Source: P52-10 sp041397365 (GTDB taxonomy: Bacteria > Pseudomonadota > Alphaproteobacteria > Rhizobiales > Xanthobacteraceae). From it: a stretch of DNA of 64,000 nucleotides. The stretch lies in assembly GCA_041397365.1 (NCBI GenBank), contig JAWKWT010000005.1, positions 255,181-319,180 of the forward strand. The letters run 5' to 3'. Of this stretch, positions 29,132 through 37,775 are shown one piece after another. Under the pieces are notes generated by a model. That model had not been told where the DNA came from. It searched no databases and saw only the letters and a list, made by a program, of their open reading frames with translations. The first letter of the stretch is position 1. Every line of letters begins with the position of its first letter. A program made the position numbers and the translations under genes.

Positions 29132-29829
29132 CTATCTTGACCCGCACTCTCCTTCTCTCGCTTTTCTCCGTTTGGGCCGTGACGGCCTACGCCGAGACCC
29201 CGCCGCCGGCGATCACCGTCAGCGGCGAGGCCAGCGTTTCGGTCGCGCCGGACCGCGCCGAGATCGATGGCGGCGTGACGACCGAGGCGAAAACCGCGCG
29301 CGAGGCCGGCGACGCCAATGCCAAGGCGATGACGGCCGTGTTCGCCGCGCTCAAATCCGCCGGTATCGCGGATGCGGACATCCAGACTTCGCGCCTGTCG
29401 CTGCAACCGCAGATCTCCGCGCAAAAGCCCGGCGGGCCGACCCAGATCACCGGCTATCAGGCGAGCAACCGCGTCACCGTCCGCCTGCGCGACGCGGCCA
29501 AGGTGGCGAGCACGATCGACGCACTTACCGGCGCGGGCGCGAACGACATCGGCGGCATCCGCTTCATCGTTTCGCAGGAATCGAAGCTGCTCGACGAGGC
29601 GCGCGTGCAGGCGCTCGCCGATGCGCGGCGCAAGGCGGAGATTTACGCGAAGGCGGCGAATGTGCGGATCGGTGCGCCGCTCAGCATCGCCGAGGACGGC
29701 GCAAACAGCCCGCCGATGCCGATGCGCGCGGCCTACCGGGCTGCTGCCGCCACGCCGGTCTCGCCGGGCGAGGAAACGCTGCGGGTGACGGTGACCGTCG
29801 CCTACGAGATCAAGCCGGCGACACCCTGA
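29128..29829 (+). CDS. SIMPL (DUF541) domain exported protein
   Basis: SIMPL/DUF541 family protein (BP26/OMP28-like), 233 aa, probably periplasmic. Signal peptide: MTILTRTLLLSLFSVW ending AYAE. The mature part begins ITVSGEASVSVAPDRAEI, the hallmark of the family, and includes ITGYQASNRVTVRLRD and a C-terminal ETLRVTVTVAYEI. Family members form oligomeric rings or channels in Brucella; function is unclear. Translation is probably coupled to the preceding gene by the ATGA overlap. Confidence 0.88.
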   Translation: MTILTRTLLLSLFSVWAVTAYAETPPPAITVSGEASVSVAPDRAEIDGGVTTEAKTAREAGDANAKAMTAVFAALKSAGIADADIQTSRLSLQPQISAQKPGGPTQITGYQASNRVTVRLRDAAKVASTIDALTGAGANDIGGIRFIVSQESKLLDEARVQALADARRKAEIYAKAANVRIGAPLSIAEDGANSPPMPMRAAYRAAAATPVSPGEETLRVTVTVAYEIKPATP

Positions 29830-29847
29830 CGCTCGCAATCGGCCTCG

Positions 29848-29972
29848 CCCCACCTCCCCCTTGAAAAGGGGAGGTCGGTTTGCGCCAGCAAACCGGGTGG
29901 GGATCATCTGCTCCACCACCCCATTCCTCTGACCCACCCCAACCCTCCCCTTGCAGGGGGTGGGGTGCGCTG
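29848..29972. repeat. Composite C-rich/G-rich inverted-repeat element
   Basis: Two adjacent hairpin units. The first (about 29848-29902) pairs CCACCTCCCC with GGGGAGGT and GGTGGGG; the second (about 29912-29972) pairs CCACCCCAACCCTCCCC with GGGGGTGGGGTG. Such CCTCCCC/GGGGAGG elements are frequent between genes in Rhizobiales. It lies between two convergent genes and could act as a bidirectional transcript end. Confidence 0.7.
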
Positions 29973-29986
29973 TGCGTGCAGATCGC

Positions 29987-31048
29987 CTACAGCGCCACCA
30001 CTTCGCCCGGCTTCAGCACGCGAAATTTTTCAGCAGGCACGTTCGCCGCGCTCAATGCTTCGGCGAGCGCGAGCGGCGGCGCGTCGATCGGCTCGTTGGT
30101 GAGCTGGAACGTGCCGTGATGATGCGCGAACGCCATCTCGGCTCCGCAATCGGCAAGCGCCTGCACGGCATCCTGCGGATTCATGTGCTGGTCCTGCATG
30201 AACCAGCGCGGCTCATACGCGCCGATCGGCAGCATCGCCGCGCGGAATGGGCCGTGCCGCTCGCGCGCGCGGCGGAAATGCACGCCGGTGCCGTAGCCCG
30301 AATCGCAGACGATGTAGATTTTGCCGGCGGGCGTTTCGAGGATGAAACTCGCCCACAGCGCCCGGTTGCGATCGAACAGGCCGCGCGCCGTCCAGTGCCG
30401 CGTCGCCACCAGCGTGACGGCGACGCCATTGCCAAGCTCGGCGCGCTGCTCCCAGTCATACGCCTCGGCGCGAATCGCGCCGTCATGCGCTTTCATCGTC
30501 AGGTCGTTGCCGAGCGGCGTGACGATTCGCGGCGCGAACGCTTGATGCAGCTTCGACAGCGTGGCGATGTCGAGATGATCGTAATGGCCGTGCGAGACCA
30601 GCACCGCGTCGATCGCCGGCAGCTTCTCGAAGGCAATGCCCGGATCGTTGACGCGCTTCGGGCCGGCAAACGAGACCGGTGAGGCGCGCTGCGACCAGAC
30701 CGGATCGACCAGAATGTTCAGCCCCGCCGTCTGGATCAGCCATGAAACATGCCCGACAAAGGACAGACGCACACCGCTCGTCACGCGCGCCGGCGGCACA
30801 TCCGAAAACGGTGACGGAGCCCATGCCGGCCATGCCGCCCTTCCGCCTTCCCACTGCCAGCGCAAGAGGTCGCCTCGCCCCTTCGGCGGCGCGCCGTCCG
30901 GATCGAAGAAGCGTTCGCCGTCGAAATGATCGGAAACCGGGCCGACATAGCGGACATTGGGCATGATTCGGGACCAGTAGGCTGAAGCGCCGGCCACGGT
31001 CGCGAGACCGGCGGCAAGACCAAGAAAGCGGCGGCGGGTGAAACGCAT
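29987..31048 (-). CDS. Metallo-beta-lactamase fold hydrolase with Tat-type signal (NAPE-PLD/UlaG-like)
   Basis: MBL-fold metal hydrolase, 353 aa, of the group related to NAPE-hydrolysing phospholipase D and UlaG. The N-terminus MRFTRRRFLGLAAGL is a twin-arginine-like signal. The metal motif is SHGHYDHLD, followed by TPLGND, the WEQRAE region, ATRHWTARG, the Asp ligand in CDSGYG and the final His in HHGTFQL. The substrate is unknown, possibly a phospholipid or phosphodiester. Only 7 bp separate it from the vapC-like stop on the same strand, so it may be read through from the toxin-antitoxin promoter. Confidence 0.85.
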   Translation of the reverse strand: MRFTRRRFLGLAAGLATVAGASAYWSRIMPNVRYVGPVSDHFDGERFFDPDGAPPKGRGDLLRWQWEGGRAAWPAWAPSPFSDVPPARVTSGVRLSFVGHVSWLIQTAGLNILVDPVWSQRASPVSFAGPKRVNDPGIAFEKLPAIDAVLVSHGHYDHLDIATLSKLHQAFAPRIVTPLGNDLTMKAHDGAIRAEAYDWEQRAELGNGVAVTLVATRHWTARGLFDRNRALWASFILETPAGKIYIVCDSGYGTGVHFRRARERHGPFRAAMLPIGAYEPRWFMQDQHMNPQDAVQALADCGAEMAFAHHHGTFQLTNEPIDAPPLALAEALSAANVPAEKFRVLKPGEVVAL

Positions 31049-31055
31049 GGGACTC

Positions 31056-31463
31056 TCAGGCACCGATCAGCGCGACGCCTTCGGTGGCGGCCGCGCGCGC
31101 CAGCGCATCGTCGAGTGTGGCGAGCGGACAGTCCTCACGCCTTGCAAGTTCAAGATAAGCAGCATCGTAGAAGGTCAGACGATGGCGCTCGGCAAGCGCA
31201 AAAAGCTCCGCATCGGCAGGTATCGGATCGAGTGCGATTCTCAACAGCAACAAATCCGACAGAAACGAGCCGACCGCCTGATCGGTCACGCGCTTGCGGC
31301 GTAACCCCGTGGTCATGGCGTTGCGGATTTCGAACCACCAGATTGCGGGCATAATCGCTGAAGAATCCTCCAGCATTAGCGCCGCAGCCCGCTCAGCGAT
31401 CGGGTGACTCTCGTCCTTAAAGCACCAACAGAGTGTCACGGATGCGTCGAGAACCAACCGCAT
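31056..31463 (-). CDS. vapC: VapC-like PIN-domain toxin
   Basis: PIN-domain ribonuclease toxin, 135 aa. The acidic metal-binding residues are at the start (MRLVLDAS), in EIRNAM, in TFYDAAYLELA and the final LATLDDAL. It directly follows the antitoxin gene: the antitoxin stop and this start are adjacent bases (31464/31463). VapC toxins generally cut tRNA or rRNA. The ATG gives the expected N-terminus. Confidence 0.88.
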   Translation of the reverse strand: MRLVLDASVTLCWCFKDESHPIAERAAALMLEDSSAIMPAIWWFEIRNAMTTGLRRKRVTDQAVGSFLSDLLLLRIALDPIPADAELFALAERHRLTFYDAAYLELARREDCPLATLDDALARAAATEGVALIGA

Positions 31464-31715
31464 TCAATACCGACGCCCTTCGTCGCGCCATTCGAGTATT
31501 TCTTCGACGGTGGCGACAGGGGCAGTCTTCCGCGCCTCCATAATTCGTTGCATGGCTTCCCGTGCGGCCGCTTTCGCTTTGTCGGACACAGCAGGCTCGA
31601 TCCGCGCGATCACCTTCCCATGCCGCGTAATCATGATCGTCTCGCCACGCTCGACCTGATCCAGGAGTTCCGAAAATTTCGCTTTTGCTTCAGAGGCTTG
31701 GATATGTTTCATCAT
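31464..31715 (-). CDS. vapB: Phd/YefM-family antitoxin (VapB)
   Basis: Antitoxin of the Phd/YefM type, 83 aa. The conserved N-terminal DNA-binding part reads HIQASEAKAKFSELLDQVERG, then ETIMITRHGKVIARIEP; the C-terminal tail (about 45-83) would bind the toxin. A second ATG (31712) is equally possible. Two identical palindromes begin 1-2 bp upstream of the start, matching the autoregulation expected for this family. Confidence 0.9.
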   Translation of the reverse strand: MMKHIQASEAKAKFSELLDQVERGETIMITRHGKVIARIEPAVSDKAKAAAREAMQRIMEARKTAPVATVEEILEWRDEGRRY

Positions 31716-31716
31716 T

Positions 31717-31741
31717 TTGACCGGTCAAATTGACCGGTCAA
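31717..31741 (-). promoter_or_regulatory. Tandem palindromic operator of the toxin-antitoxin operon
   Basis: Two perfect copies of the 12-bp palindrome TTGACCGGTCAA (31717-31728 and 31730-31741), 13 bp centre to centre, lie immediately upstream of the antitoxin start. On the minus strand a TATATT-like -10 element lies at the outer edge of the operator, so repressor binding would cover the transcription start. Binding by the antitoxin is inferred. Confidence 0.8.
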
Positions 31742-31834
31742 ATATAATCAGACCACTCTCGATTTTCAATGAGCCGAGTCCCCTCGGCCCGCCCGCAACC
31801 GGGCTGGGCCGGTCCGAACCTTAGTCAGTTCTGA

Positions 31835-32003
31835 TTGACTCGCGGCCATAATGGCTTATGTCTGCCGCACTTCTCGGAAAGGCTTTCTTTTCGAACCGCC
31901 GACCGGTCCTTGAGGCCGGAGGTCAACGCCCGACAGCGCGATGCGCCCTCGGGCGCAAAATTGTTTTGTGCAGCGGCCGTCCCGGCGGCCTTGGGATTGA
32001 GCG
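31835..32003 (+). promoter_or_regulatory. Probable promoter and structured leader of ffh
   Basis: TTGACT at 31835 with a TATGTC-like -10 at 31857 (16-bp spacing) is a plausible sigma-70 promoter. The roughly 130-nt leader that follows holds a GC-rich hairpin (GCGCCCTCGGGCGC at 31943-31956) followed by AAAATTGTTTTG. A conserved RNA motif ahead of ffh genes has been reported in bacteria; I cannot check whether this leader matches it. Confidence 0.35.
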
Positions 32004-33543
32004 ATGTTCGACAATCTGTCGGAAAGGCTTGGAGGCATTCTCGACCGGCTGACGCGCCGCGGCGCGCTCACCGAGGCCGATGTCGACGCCGCCATGCGCG
32101 AGGTCCGCCGCGCGCTGCTTGAGGCGGACGTCGCGCTCGATGTCGTGCGCGAATTCACCGACAAGGTGCGCGAGCAGGCGATCGGCGCGACCGTCGTCAA
32201 ATCGGTGACGCCGGGCCAGATGGTCGTGAAGATCGTCCACGACCAGCTCGTCGAGACGCTCGGCTCCGACAGCCAGGCGATCGACCTCAACGCGCCCGCG
32301 CCGATCGCCATCATGATGGTCGGCCTGCAAGGCTCCGGCAAAACCACCACCACCGCGAAACTCGCCCGCCGCATGACCGAGCGCGACAAGCGCAAGGTGC
32401 TGATGGCCTCGCTCGACACCCGCCGCCCGGCGGCGATGGAGCAGCTCGCCGTCCTCGGTCGCGACGTGAATGTCGAGACGCTGCCGATCATGCAGGGCCA
32501 GACCCCGCCGCAGATCGCGCAGCGCGCGTTGCAGGCCGCCAAGCTCGGCGGCTACGACGTCGTGCTGCTCGACACCGCCGGTCGCACCACGCTCGACGAG
32601 GCGATGATGGCGGAAGCGGCCGAGGTCAAACCTCCGCGCAGCCGCATGAGGTGCTGCTGGTCGCCGATTCTCTGACCGGTCAGGACGCGGTGAATCTGGC
32701 GCGCGCGTTCAACGAGCGCGTCGGCCTCACCGGCATCGTGCTGACTCGCGTCGACGGCGACGGCCGCGGCGGCGCGGCGCTGTCGATGCGCTCGGTCACC
32801 GGCAAGCCGATCAAGCTGATCGGCACCGGCGAAAGACCGACGCTCTCGAAGACTTTCATCCTCGCGCATCGCCGGGCGCATTCGGCATGGGCGACGTGGT
32901 GTCGCTGGTCGAGAAGGCCGCGGCGAACATCGATGCCGAGCAGGCCGCGCGCGTCGCCGAGAAGATGCGCAAGGGCAAGTTCGATCTGGCCGATATGCGC
33001 CAGCAACTCGCGCAGATGCAGAACATGGGCGGGCTTGGCGGCTTGATGGGCATGATGCCCGGCGTCGCCAAGATGAAGAACCAGATCGCCAATGCCGGCC
33101 TCGACGACAAGATCCTCAAGCGCCAGATGGCCGTGATCGATTCGATGACGCGCGAGGAGCGGCGCAATCCGGAGCTTTTGAAGAACAGCCGCAAGAAGCG
33201 CATTTCCGCGGGCTCAGGCGTGAAGGTCGGGACATCAACAAGCTGCTGAAGATGCACCGGAGCATGGCCGACATGATGAAGGCCATGGGTCAGGGCAAGC
33301 GCGGGCCGATGGCGGCGCTCGGCAACATGATGGGCTTTGGCGGCGGCGGCGCGCCCTCGCCGGAGCAGATGAAGGCGCTGGCCGAAAAGATGCCGGGCGG
33401 CCTGCCGCAAGGGCTGCCGAAGGATTTCCCCGGCGCACTGCCGGGCGGCGGATTGCCGGGCTTCCCGGCGGACTTCCCGGCCTTGGCGGCAAGCCGACGC
33501 CCCCGGCCTCGGCGGCTTCCCCGGACCGGGGAAGAAGAAGTGA
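32004..33543 (+). CDS. ffh: Signal recognition particle protein Ffh (multiple frameshifts in this sequence)
   Basis: SRP54 homologue binding 4.5S RNA and signal peptides. The NG domain is clear: start MFDNLSERLGGIL, G1 GLQGSGKTTTTAKLA, LDTRRPAAMEQLAVLG, DTAGRTTLDEAMM, then VADSLTGQDAVN, TRVDGDGRGGAALS and the methionine-rich M domain with GLMGMMPGVAKMKNQ and a Gly/Pro tail. The gene runs through all three frames. One-base losses are visible near 32624-32632, in an A-run near 32831 and near 33225; compensating losses lie near 32868-32884 and more in the C-rich tail after 33478. Correcting them restores a normal protein ending Lys-Lys-Lys-stop at 33543. Since ffh is normally essential, sequence error is by far the best explanation. 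Confidence 0.93.
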
Positions 33544-33565
33544 AAATATTCCGGACTTTCCGTTG

Positions 33566-33598
33566 TCCTGAGGTGCGCGCAATGCGCGGACCTCAGGA
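33566..33598. repeat. Palindromic repeat between ffh and rpsP (family C)
   Basis: Nine-bp stem TCCTGAGGT / ACCTCAGGA around a GC-rich loop, 22 bp after the ffh stop. This is another intergenic hairpin type I recall from Bradyrhizobium-type genomes. It may tune the relative expression of ffh and the rpsP operon. Confidence 0.6.
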
Positions 33599-33658
33599 TG
33601 ACGGATCGAATTTCGCAAACCTGAAACAACCATAGACACTCCCAGGAGAACCAAGAGA

Positions 33659-33982
33659 ATGTCCGTCGTTATCCGCCTCGCGCGCGCAGGCACCAAGAAG
33701 CGTCCGTTCTATCACGTCGTCGTCGCCGATTCGCGCTATCCGCGCGACGGCCGCTTCATCGAGCGTCTCGGCTTCTTCAACCCGCTGCTGCCGAAGGACA
33801 ACGAGACCCGGCTGAAGCTCGATCTCGACAAGGTCAAGGACTGGATGGCGAAGGGCGCCCAGCCGTCCGACCGCGTGATGCGTTTCCTCGACGCCGCCGG
33901 CGTCGCCAAGCGCACCGCGCGCAGCAACCCGCAGAAGGCGGTGCCGCGCAAGGAGCGCAAGGCCGCCGAAGCCAAGTCCTGA
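33659..33982 (+). CDS. rpsP: 30S ribosomal protein S16
   Basis: Ribosomal protein bS16, 107 aa. The sequence starts MSVVIRLARAGTKKRPFYHV, continues VADSRYPRDGRFIERLGFFNP, and carries a basic Lys/Arg/Ala tail usual in alphaproteobacteria. A strong AGGAGA site lies ahead of the ATG. It is the first of the conserved rpsP-rimM-trmD-rplS order downstream of ffh. Confidence 0.98.
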   Translation: MSVVIRLARAGTKKRPFYHVVVADSRYPRDGRFIERLGFFNPLLPKDNETRLKLDLDKVKDWMAKGAQPSDRVMRFLDAAGVAKRTARSNPQKAVPRKERKAAEAKS

Positions 33983-34002
33983 TCCGATAGCGGGCCTCCG
34001 TC

Positions 34003-34539
34003 GTGAGCGCGCGCATCTGCGTGGCGAAATTCGGCGCGGCCCATGGCGTGCGCGGCGAGATTCGCATCTGGCCGTTCACGGAGGAGCCGCTCGGCGTCAC
34101 AAGCTACGGGCCGCTCGAAACGCAGGACGGCGCGCGGCGCTTCGAAATCATTTCCGCGCGCGCTCAGAAAGATCATCTGGTTGCGCGTGTAAAAGGCGTC
34201 GAGACGCGTGAGGCTGCCGAGCTGTTGAACGGCCTCGATCTCTATGTCGCGCGCGATAAATTGCCGGCGACCGAGACGGACGAGTTCTATCACGCCGACC
34301 TGATCGGGCTCGCTGCCGTGACAACCGGCGGCGATGCGGTCGGCCGCGTCGTCGCGGTGCATAATTTCGGCGCGGGCGACATCCTCGAAATCGCGCCGGC
34401 CAAGAGCAGCGACAAGAGCGGCGAGACCTTGATGCTGCCGTTCACCAATGCGGTCGTGCCGACGGTGGATCTGAGTGCGGGCCGCGTCGTCGTCGTGCCG
34501 CCCGGCGAGGTCGAGGCGCGCGACGAACCGGACGCCTGA
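34003..34539 (+). CDS. rimM: Ribosome maturation factor RimM
   Basis: 16S processing factor that binds S19 during 30S assembly, 178 aa. N-terminal RimM barrel: AKFGAAHGVRGEIRIWPFT; C-terminal PRC-barrel: EFYHADLIGLAA ... VVAVHNFGAGDILEI and LPFTNAVVPTVDL. It starts with GTG at 34003, 20 bp after rpsP; trmD begins 2 bp after its stop. Confidence 0.96.
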   Translation: MSARICVAKFGAAHGVRGEIRIWPFTEEPLGVTSYGPLETQDGARRFEIISARAQKDHLVARVKGVETREAAELLNGLDLYVARDKLPATETDEFYHADLIGLAAVTTGGDAVGRVVAVHNFGAGDILEIAPAKSSDKSGETLMLPFTNAVVPTVDLSAGRVVVVPPGEVEARDEPDA

Positions 34540-34541
34540 CG

Positions 34542-35303
34542 ATGTGGCGTGCGACCGTTCTCACGCTGTTTCCGGAGATGTTTCCAGGCCCTCTCGGCGT
34601 CAGCCTCGCCGGCAAGGCGCTTAGTGCCGGCCTGTGGAGCCTCGAGGTCCGCGACATCCGCGATTCGGCCACCGACAGGCATCGCAGTGTCGACGACACG
34701 CCGGCCGGCGGCGGCGCGGGGATGGTGCTGCGGGCCGATGTTCTCGCCCGCGCGATCGATGCTGCATCGGACCAGCCCCGCGGCGAGAGCGGAAACCACT
34801 CCGGCGGCCCTCCCCGCCCGCGCCTGCTGATGAGCCCGCGCGGTCGGCCATTGACCCAGCAGCGCGTTGCCGAACTGGCCGCCGGCCCCGGCCCGATCGT
34901 CATCTGCGGGCGGTTCGAGGGCGTCGACCAGCGCGTGATCGAGGCCCGCAATCTGGAGGAAGTCTCGATCGGCGACTACGTCCTGTCCGGCGGCGAGATC
35001 GCGGCGATGGCGCTGATCGATGCCTGCGTGCGGCTGCTGCCGGGCGTCATGGGCAACGCAACCTCTTCAGAATCCGAGAGTTTTTCCGACGGCCTCTTGG
35101 AATATCCGCAATATACGCGGCCCGCGGAGTTCGAGGTCCGGACGATTCCGGACATCCTCACCTCCGGCGACCACGCAAAAGTCGCCGCCTGGCGGCGGGC
35201 CGAAGCCGAGCGGCTGACGCAATTCCGGCGTCCCGACCTCTGGACCAGGCGGGCCGAAAAGACACCGCCGCCAAAACAACCAAAAAGCAAGACAGACGGG
35301 TGA
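34542..35303 (+). CDS. trmD: tRNA (guanine-N1-)-methyltransferase TrmD
   Basis: SPOUT-fold enzyme making m1G37 in tRNA, 253 aa. Signature blocks: TLFPEMFPGPLGVSLAGKAL, VDDTPAGGGAGMVLRAD, LLMSPRGRPLTQQ, the knot segment ICGRFEGVDQRVIE and IGDYVLSGGEIAAMALIDA (adjoining) and the C-terminal YTRPAEFEVRTIPDILTSGDH (two blocks). A short basic tail follows. It is tightly packed behind rimM. Confidence 0.97.
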   Translation: MWRATVLTLFPEMFPGPLGVSLAGKALSAGLWSLEVRDIRDSATDRHRSVDDTPAGGGAGMVLRADVLARAIDAASDQPRGESGNHSGGPPRPRLLMSPRGRPLTQQRVAELAAGPGPIVICGRFEGVDQRVIEARNLEEVSIGDYVLSGGEIAAMALIDACVRLLPGVMGNATSSESESFSDGLLEYPQYTRPAEFEVRTIPDILTSGDHAKVAAWRRAEAERLTQFRRPDLWTRRAEKTPPPKQPKSKTDG

Positions 35304-35414
35304 CAACCGCGCGCCGATCCCGTATAGGAGCGGCCGAACAATCCAAATTCGCTGGATTTGCAGATTTTCGCGCAGCCTCGCATCCCCTGGCGCGCCGCCG
35401 ATGGAGATTTGACG

Positions 35415-35804
35415 ATGAACATCATTCAGACGCTCGAAAAAGAGCAGGTCGAGAAGCTGTCGGCCGGCAAGACGATCCCGTCCTTCGGACCCGGCGACAC
35501 CGTGATCGTCAACGTCAAGGTGAAGGAAGGCGAGCGCACCCGCGTTCAGGCCTATGAGGGCGTCTGCATCGGCCGTTCCGGCGGCGGCCTCAATGAAAGC
35601 TTCACCGTGCGCAAGATTTCCTATGGCGAGGGCGTGGAGCGCGTGTTCCCGATCTACTCGCCGATGATCGACAGCATCAAGGTGGTGCGCAAGGGCAAGG
35701 TCCGCCGCGCCAAGCTGTATTACCTGCGCGGCCGCCGCGGCAAGTCGGCGCGTATCGTCGAGAAGGTCGAGAAGCAGCAGGACAAGCAGGCCGTCGCCAG
35801 CTGA
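35415..35804 (+). CDS. rplS: 50S ribosomal protein L19
   Basis: Ribosomal protein bL19, 129 aa, starting MNIIQTLEKEQVEKL. Core blocks are FGPGDTVIVNVKVKEGERTR, FTVRKISYGEGVERVFPIYSP (two blocks), KVVRKGKVRRAKLYYLRGRRG. The ATG at 35415 has GGAGAT upstream; the frame extension to 35358 is not family-like. It is the last gene of the rpsP operon, closed by a terminator 30 bp on. Confidence 0.98.
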   Translation: MNIIQTLEKEQVEKLSAGKTIPSFGPGDTVIVNVKVKEGERTRVQAYEGVCIGRSGGGLNESFTVRKISYGEGVERVFPIYSPMIDSIKVVRKGKVRRAKLYYLRGRRGKSARIVEKVEKQQDKQAVAS

Positions 35805-35833
35805 TCCTGCACCGACAAAGCGAGATTCACGAC

Positions 35834-35866
35834 AGGCGCGGGCTCCGGCTCGCGCCTTTTGTTTTG
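35834..35866 (+). terminator. Terminator of the rpsP-rplS operon
   Basis: Stem GGCGCG-GGC / GCT-CGCGCC with a small loop, followed by TTTTGTTTT, about 30 bp after the rplS stop. Confidence 0.88.
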
Positions 35867-36174
35867 GCCCGCCCGATCCTATCTCTGCCGCGAGCAGAGG
35901 ATGCGGCGTCATGCATGTCCGCCGCGCCAACCGCTCGATTGTCGCAACGGTTTCGTTTGTGGTACAAAGTGGAATGCTTCCAGATCGCACAAAAGCGCGC
36001 CAGCGCGGCCTGAGGATCGTGCTCGACGATCGCAGCCGGCTGCCGGGCCGCTTCCATGGCCGCTACACGGCCTCGCTCGCGGCCGGCCTTTTGCGCACGC
36101 GCTGATTTTTGTGCGCCCGACACGGGCACGCGCCAATCTCTCAAGCTCCAATTCCAACGACCCGAGGCTTCACC
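35867..36174. other. Intergenic region between rplS and leuC
   Basis: About 310 bp with no gene I can support. A 64-codon frame (35911-36105) exists but has no ribosome site, no recognisable motif and an arginine-rich composition typical of chance frames in GC-rich DNA. The leuC promoter is expected here, but no convincing -35/-10 pair was found. Confidence 0.4.
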
Positions 36175-37586
36175 ATGCCCGCATCGAAACCCACCACGCT
36201 CTACGACAAGATCTGGAACGACCACCTCGTCCACGAAGCCGAGGACGGCACCTGCCTGCTCTATATCGACCGCCACCTCGTGCATGAGGTGACGTCGCCG
36301 CAAGCCTTCGAGGGCCTGCGCATGAGCGGCCGCAAGGTGCATGCGCCGGAAAAGACGCTCGCCGTGGTCGACCACAACGTGCCGACCACCGACCGCAGCA
36401 AGCCCAATCCGGACCCCGAATCGGCCGAGCAGATCAAGACGCTCGCCGACAACGCCCGCGATTTCGGCATCGAATATTACAACGAGTTCGACAAGCGGCA
36501 GGGCATCGTCCACATCATCGGCCCCGAGCAGGATTCACGCTGCCCGGCACCACCATCGTCTGCGGCGACAGCCACACCTCGACGCATGGCGCGTTCGGCG
36601 CGCTCGCGCACGGCATCGGCACCTCCGAGGTCGAGCATGTGCTGGCGACGCAGACGCTGATCCAGTCGAAGGCGAAGAACATGCGCTTCAACGTCGACGG
36701 CAAGCTGCCCGAAGGCGTGACGGCGAAGGACATCATCCTCGCGATCATCGGCGAGATCGGCACCGCCGGCGGCACCGGCCACGTGCTGGAATTCGCCGGC
36801 GAGGCGTTCCGCGACCTGTCGATGGAAGGCCGCATGACGGTCTGCAACATGACGATCGAGGGCGGCGCGCGCGCCGGCCTGATCGCGCCGGACGAGAAGG
36901 CGTATGAATTCCTGAAAGACCGGCCGAAGGCGCCGAAGGGCAAGGCCTGGGACGACGCGCGCCGCTACTGGGACACACTGCGCAGCGACGAGGGCGCGCA
37001 TTTCGACACCGAATATCGCCTCGACGCCGCCAAGCTGCCGCCGATCGTCACCTGGGGCACCTCGCCCGAAGACGTGATCTCGATCACCGGCAAGGTGCCG
37101 AACCCGGCCGACATCGCCGACGAGGCCAAGCGCCTGTCGAAGGAGCGCGCGCTGGCCTATATGGGCCTCGCCGCCGGCACCAAGATCACCGACATCCGGC
37201 TCGACCGCGTGTTCATCGGCTCCTGCACCAATGGCCGCATCGAGGACCTGCGGGCAGTGGCGAAAATCGTCGACGGCAAGTCCGTCAACGGCAATGTCAG
37301 CGCCATGATCGTGCCGGGCTCGGGCCTCGTGAAGGAGCAGGCGGAGGCCGAAGGTCTGCACAAGATCTTCCTGAAGGCCGGCTTCGAGTGGCGCGAGCCG
37401 GGCTGCTCGATGTGCCTCGCCATGAACCCCGACAAGCTGCGCCCCGAGGAGCGCTGCGCCTCGACCTCGAACCGCAATTTCGAGGGCCGTCAGGGATTCA
37501 AGGGCCGCACCCATCTGGTGTCACCCGCGATGGCGGCGGCGGCGGCGATCGCCGGCCATTTCGTCGACATCCGCGACTGGCACTGA
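36175..37586 (+). CDS. leuC: 3-isopropylmalate dehydratase large subunit (one frameshift)
   Basis: LeuC, [4Fe-4S] aconitase-family subunit of isopropylmalate isomerase in leucine synthesis. The N-terminal part has TLYDKIWNDHLVHE and VDHNVPTTDR; after a one-base loss at about 36531 (GGGA expected, GGA present) the frame continues with IVCGDSHTSTHGAFGALAHG, the cluster cysteines in FIGSCTNGRIEDL and PGCSMCLAMNPD, and SNRNFEGRQG. Joining the frames gives a normal length of about 470 aa. The start at 36175 reads MPASKPTTLYDKIW. leuD is not in the window. I consider the break a sequence error. Confidence 0.93.
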
Positions 37587-37775
37587 TCTGCGTTAGTTCC
37601 GGCCGATAAAACGGCGGCGGAACGTCTGTTCGCCTTATTTTTCTGCTGCTTACGGCGACGTGAGGGGCCTATCGGAGATATGTTCGGGCGGTTCCCTGCT
37701 GGAACCGTCCGCGACTTGCGGCGTTTTCCTTACGACATTTTTACTGTGCTTTTATTCAAGGTCCGGGAGTGCTTT

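Noticed and set aside
35911..36105. 64-codon frame between rplS and leuC
   Set aside because: It has no ribosome site, no motif, and an Arg-rich composition expected by chance in GC-rich intergenic DNA.
36175..36660. Separate short protein formed by the first half of leuC
   Set aside because: The first part ends in non-conserved sequence immediately after the frame break, and the second part continues the LeuC family collinearly.
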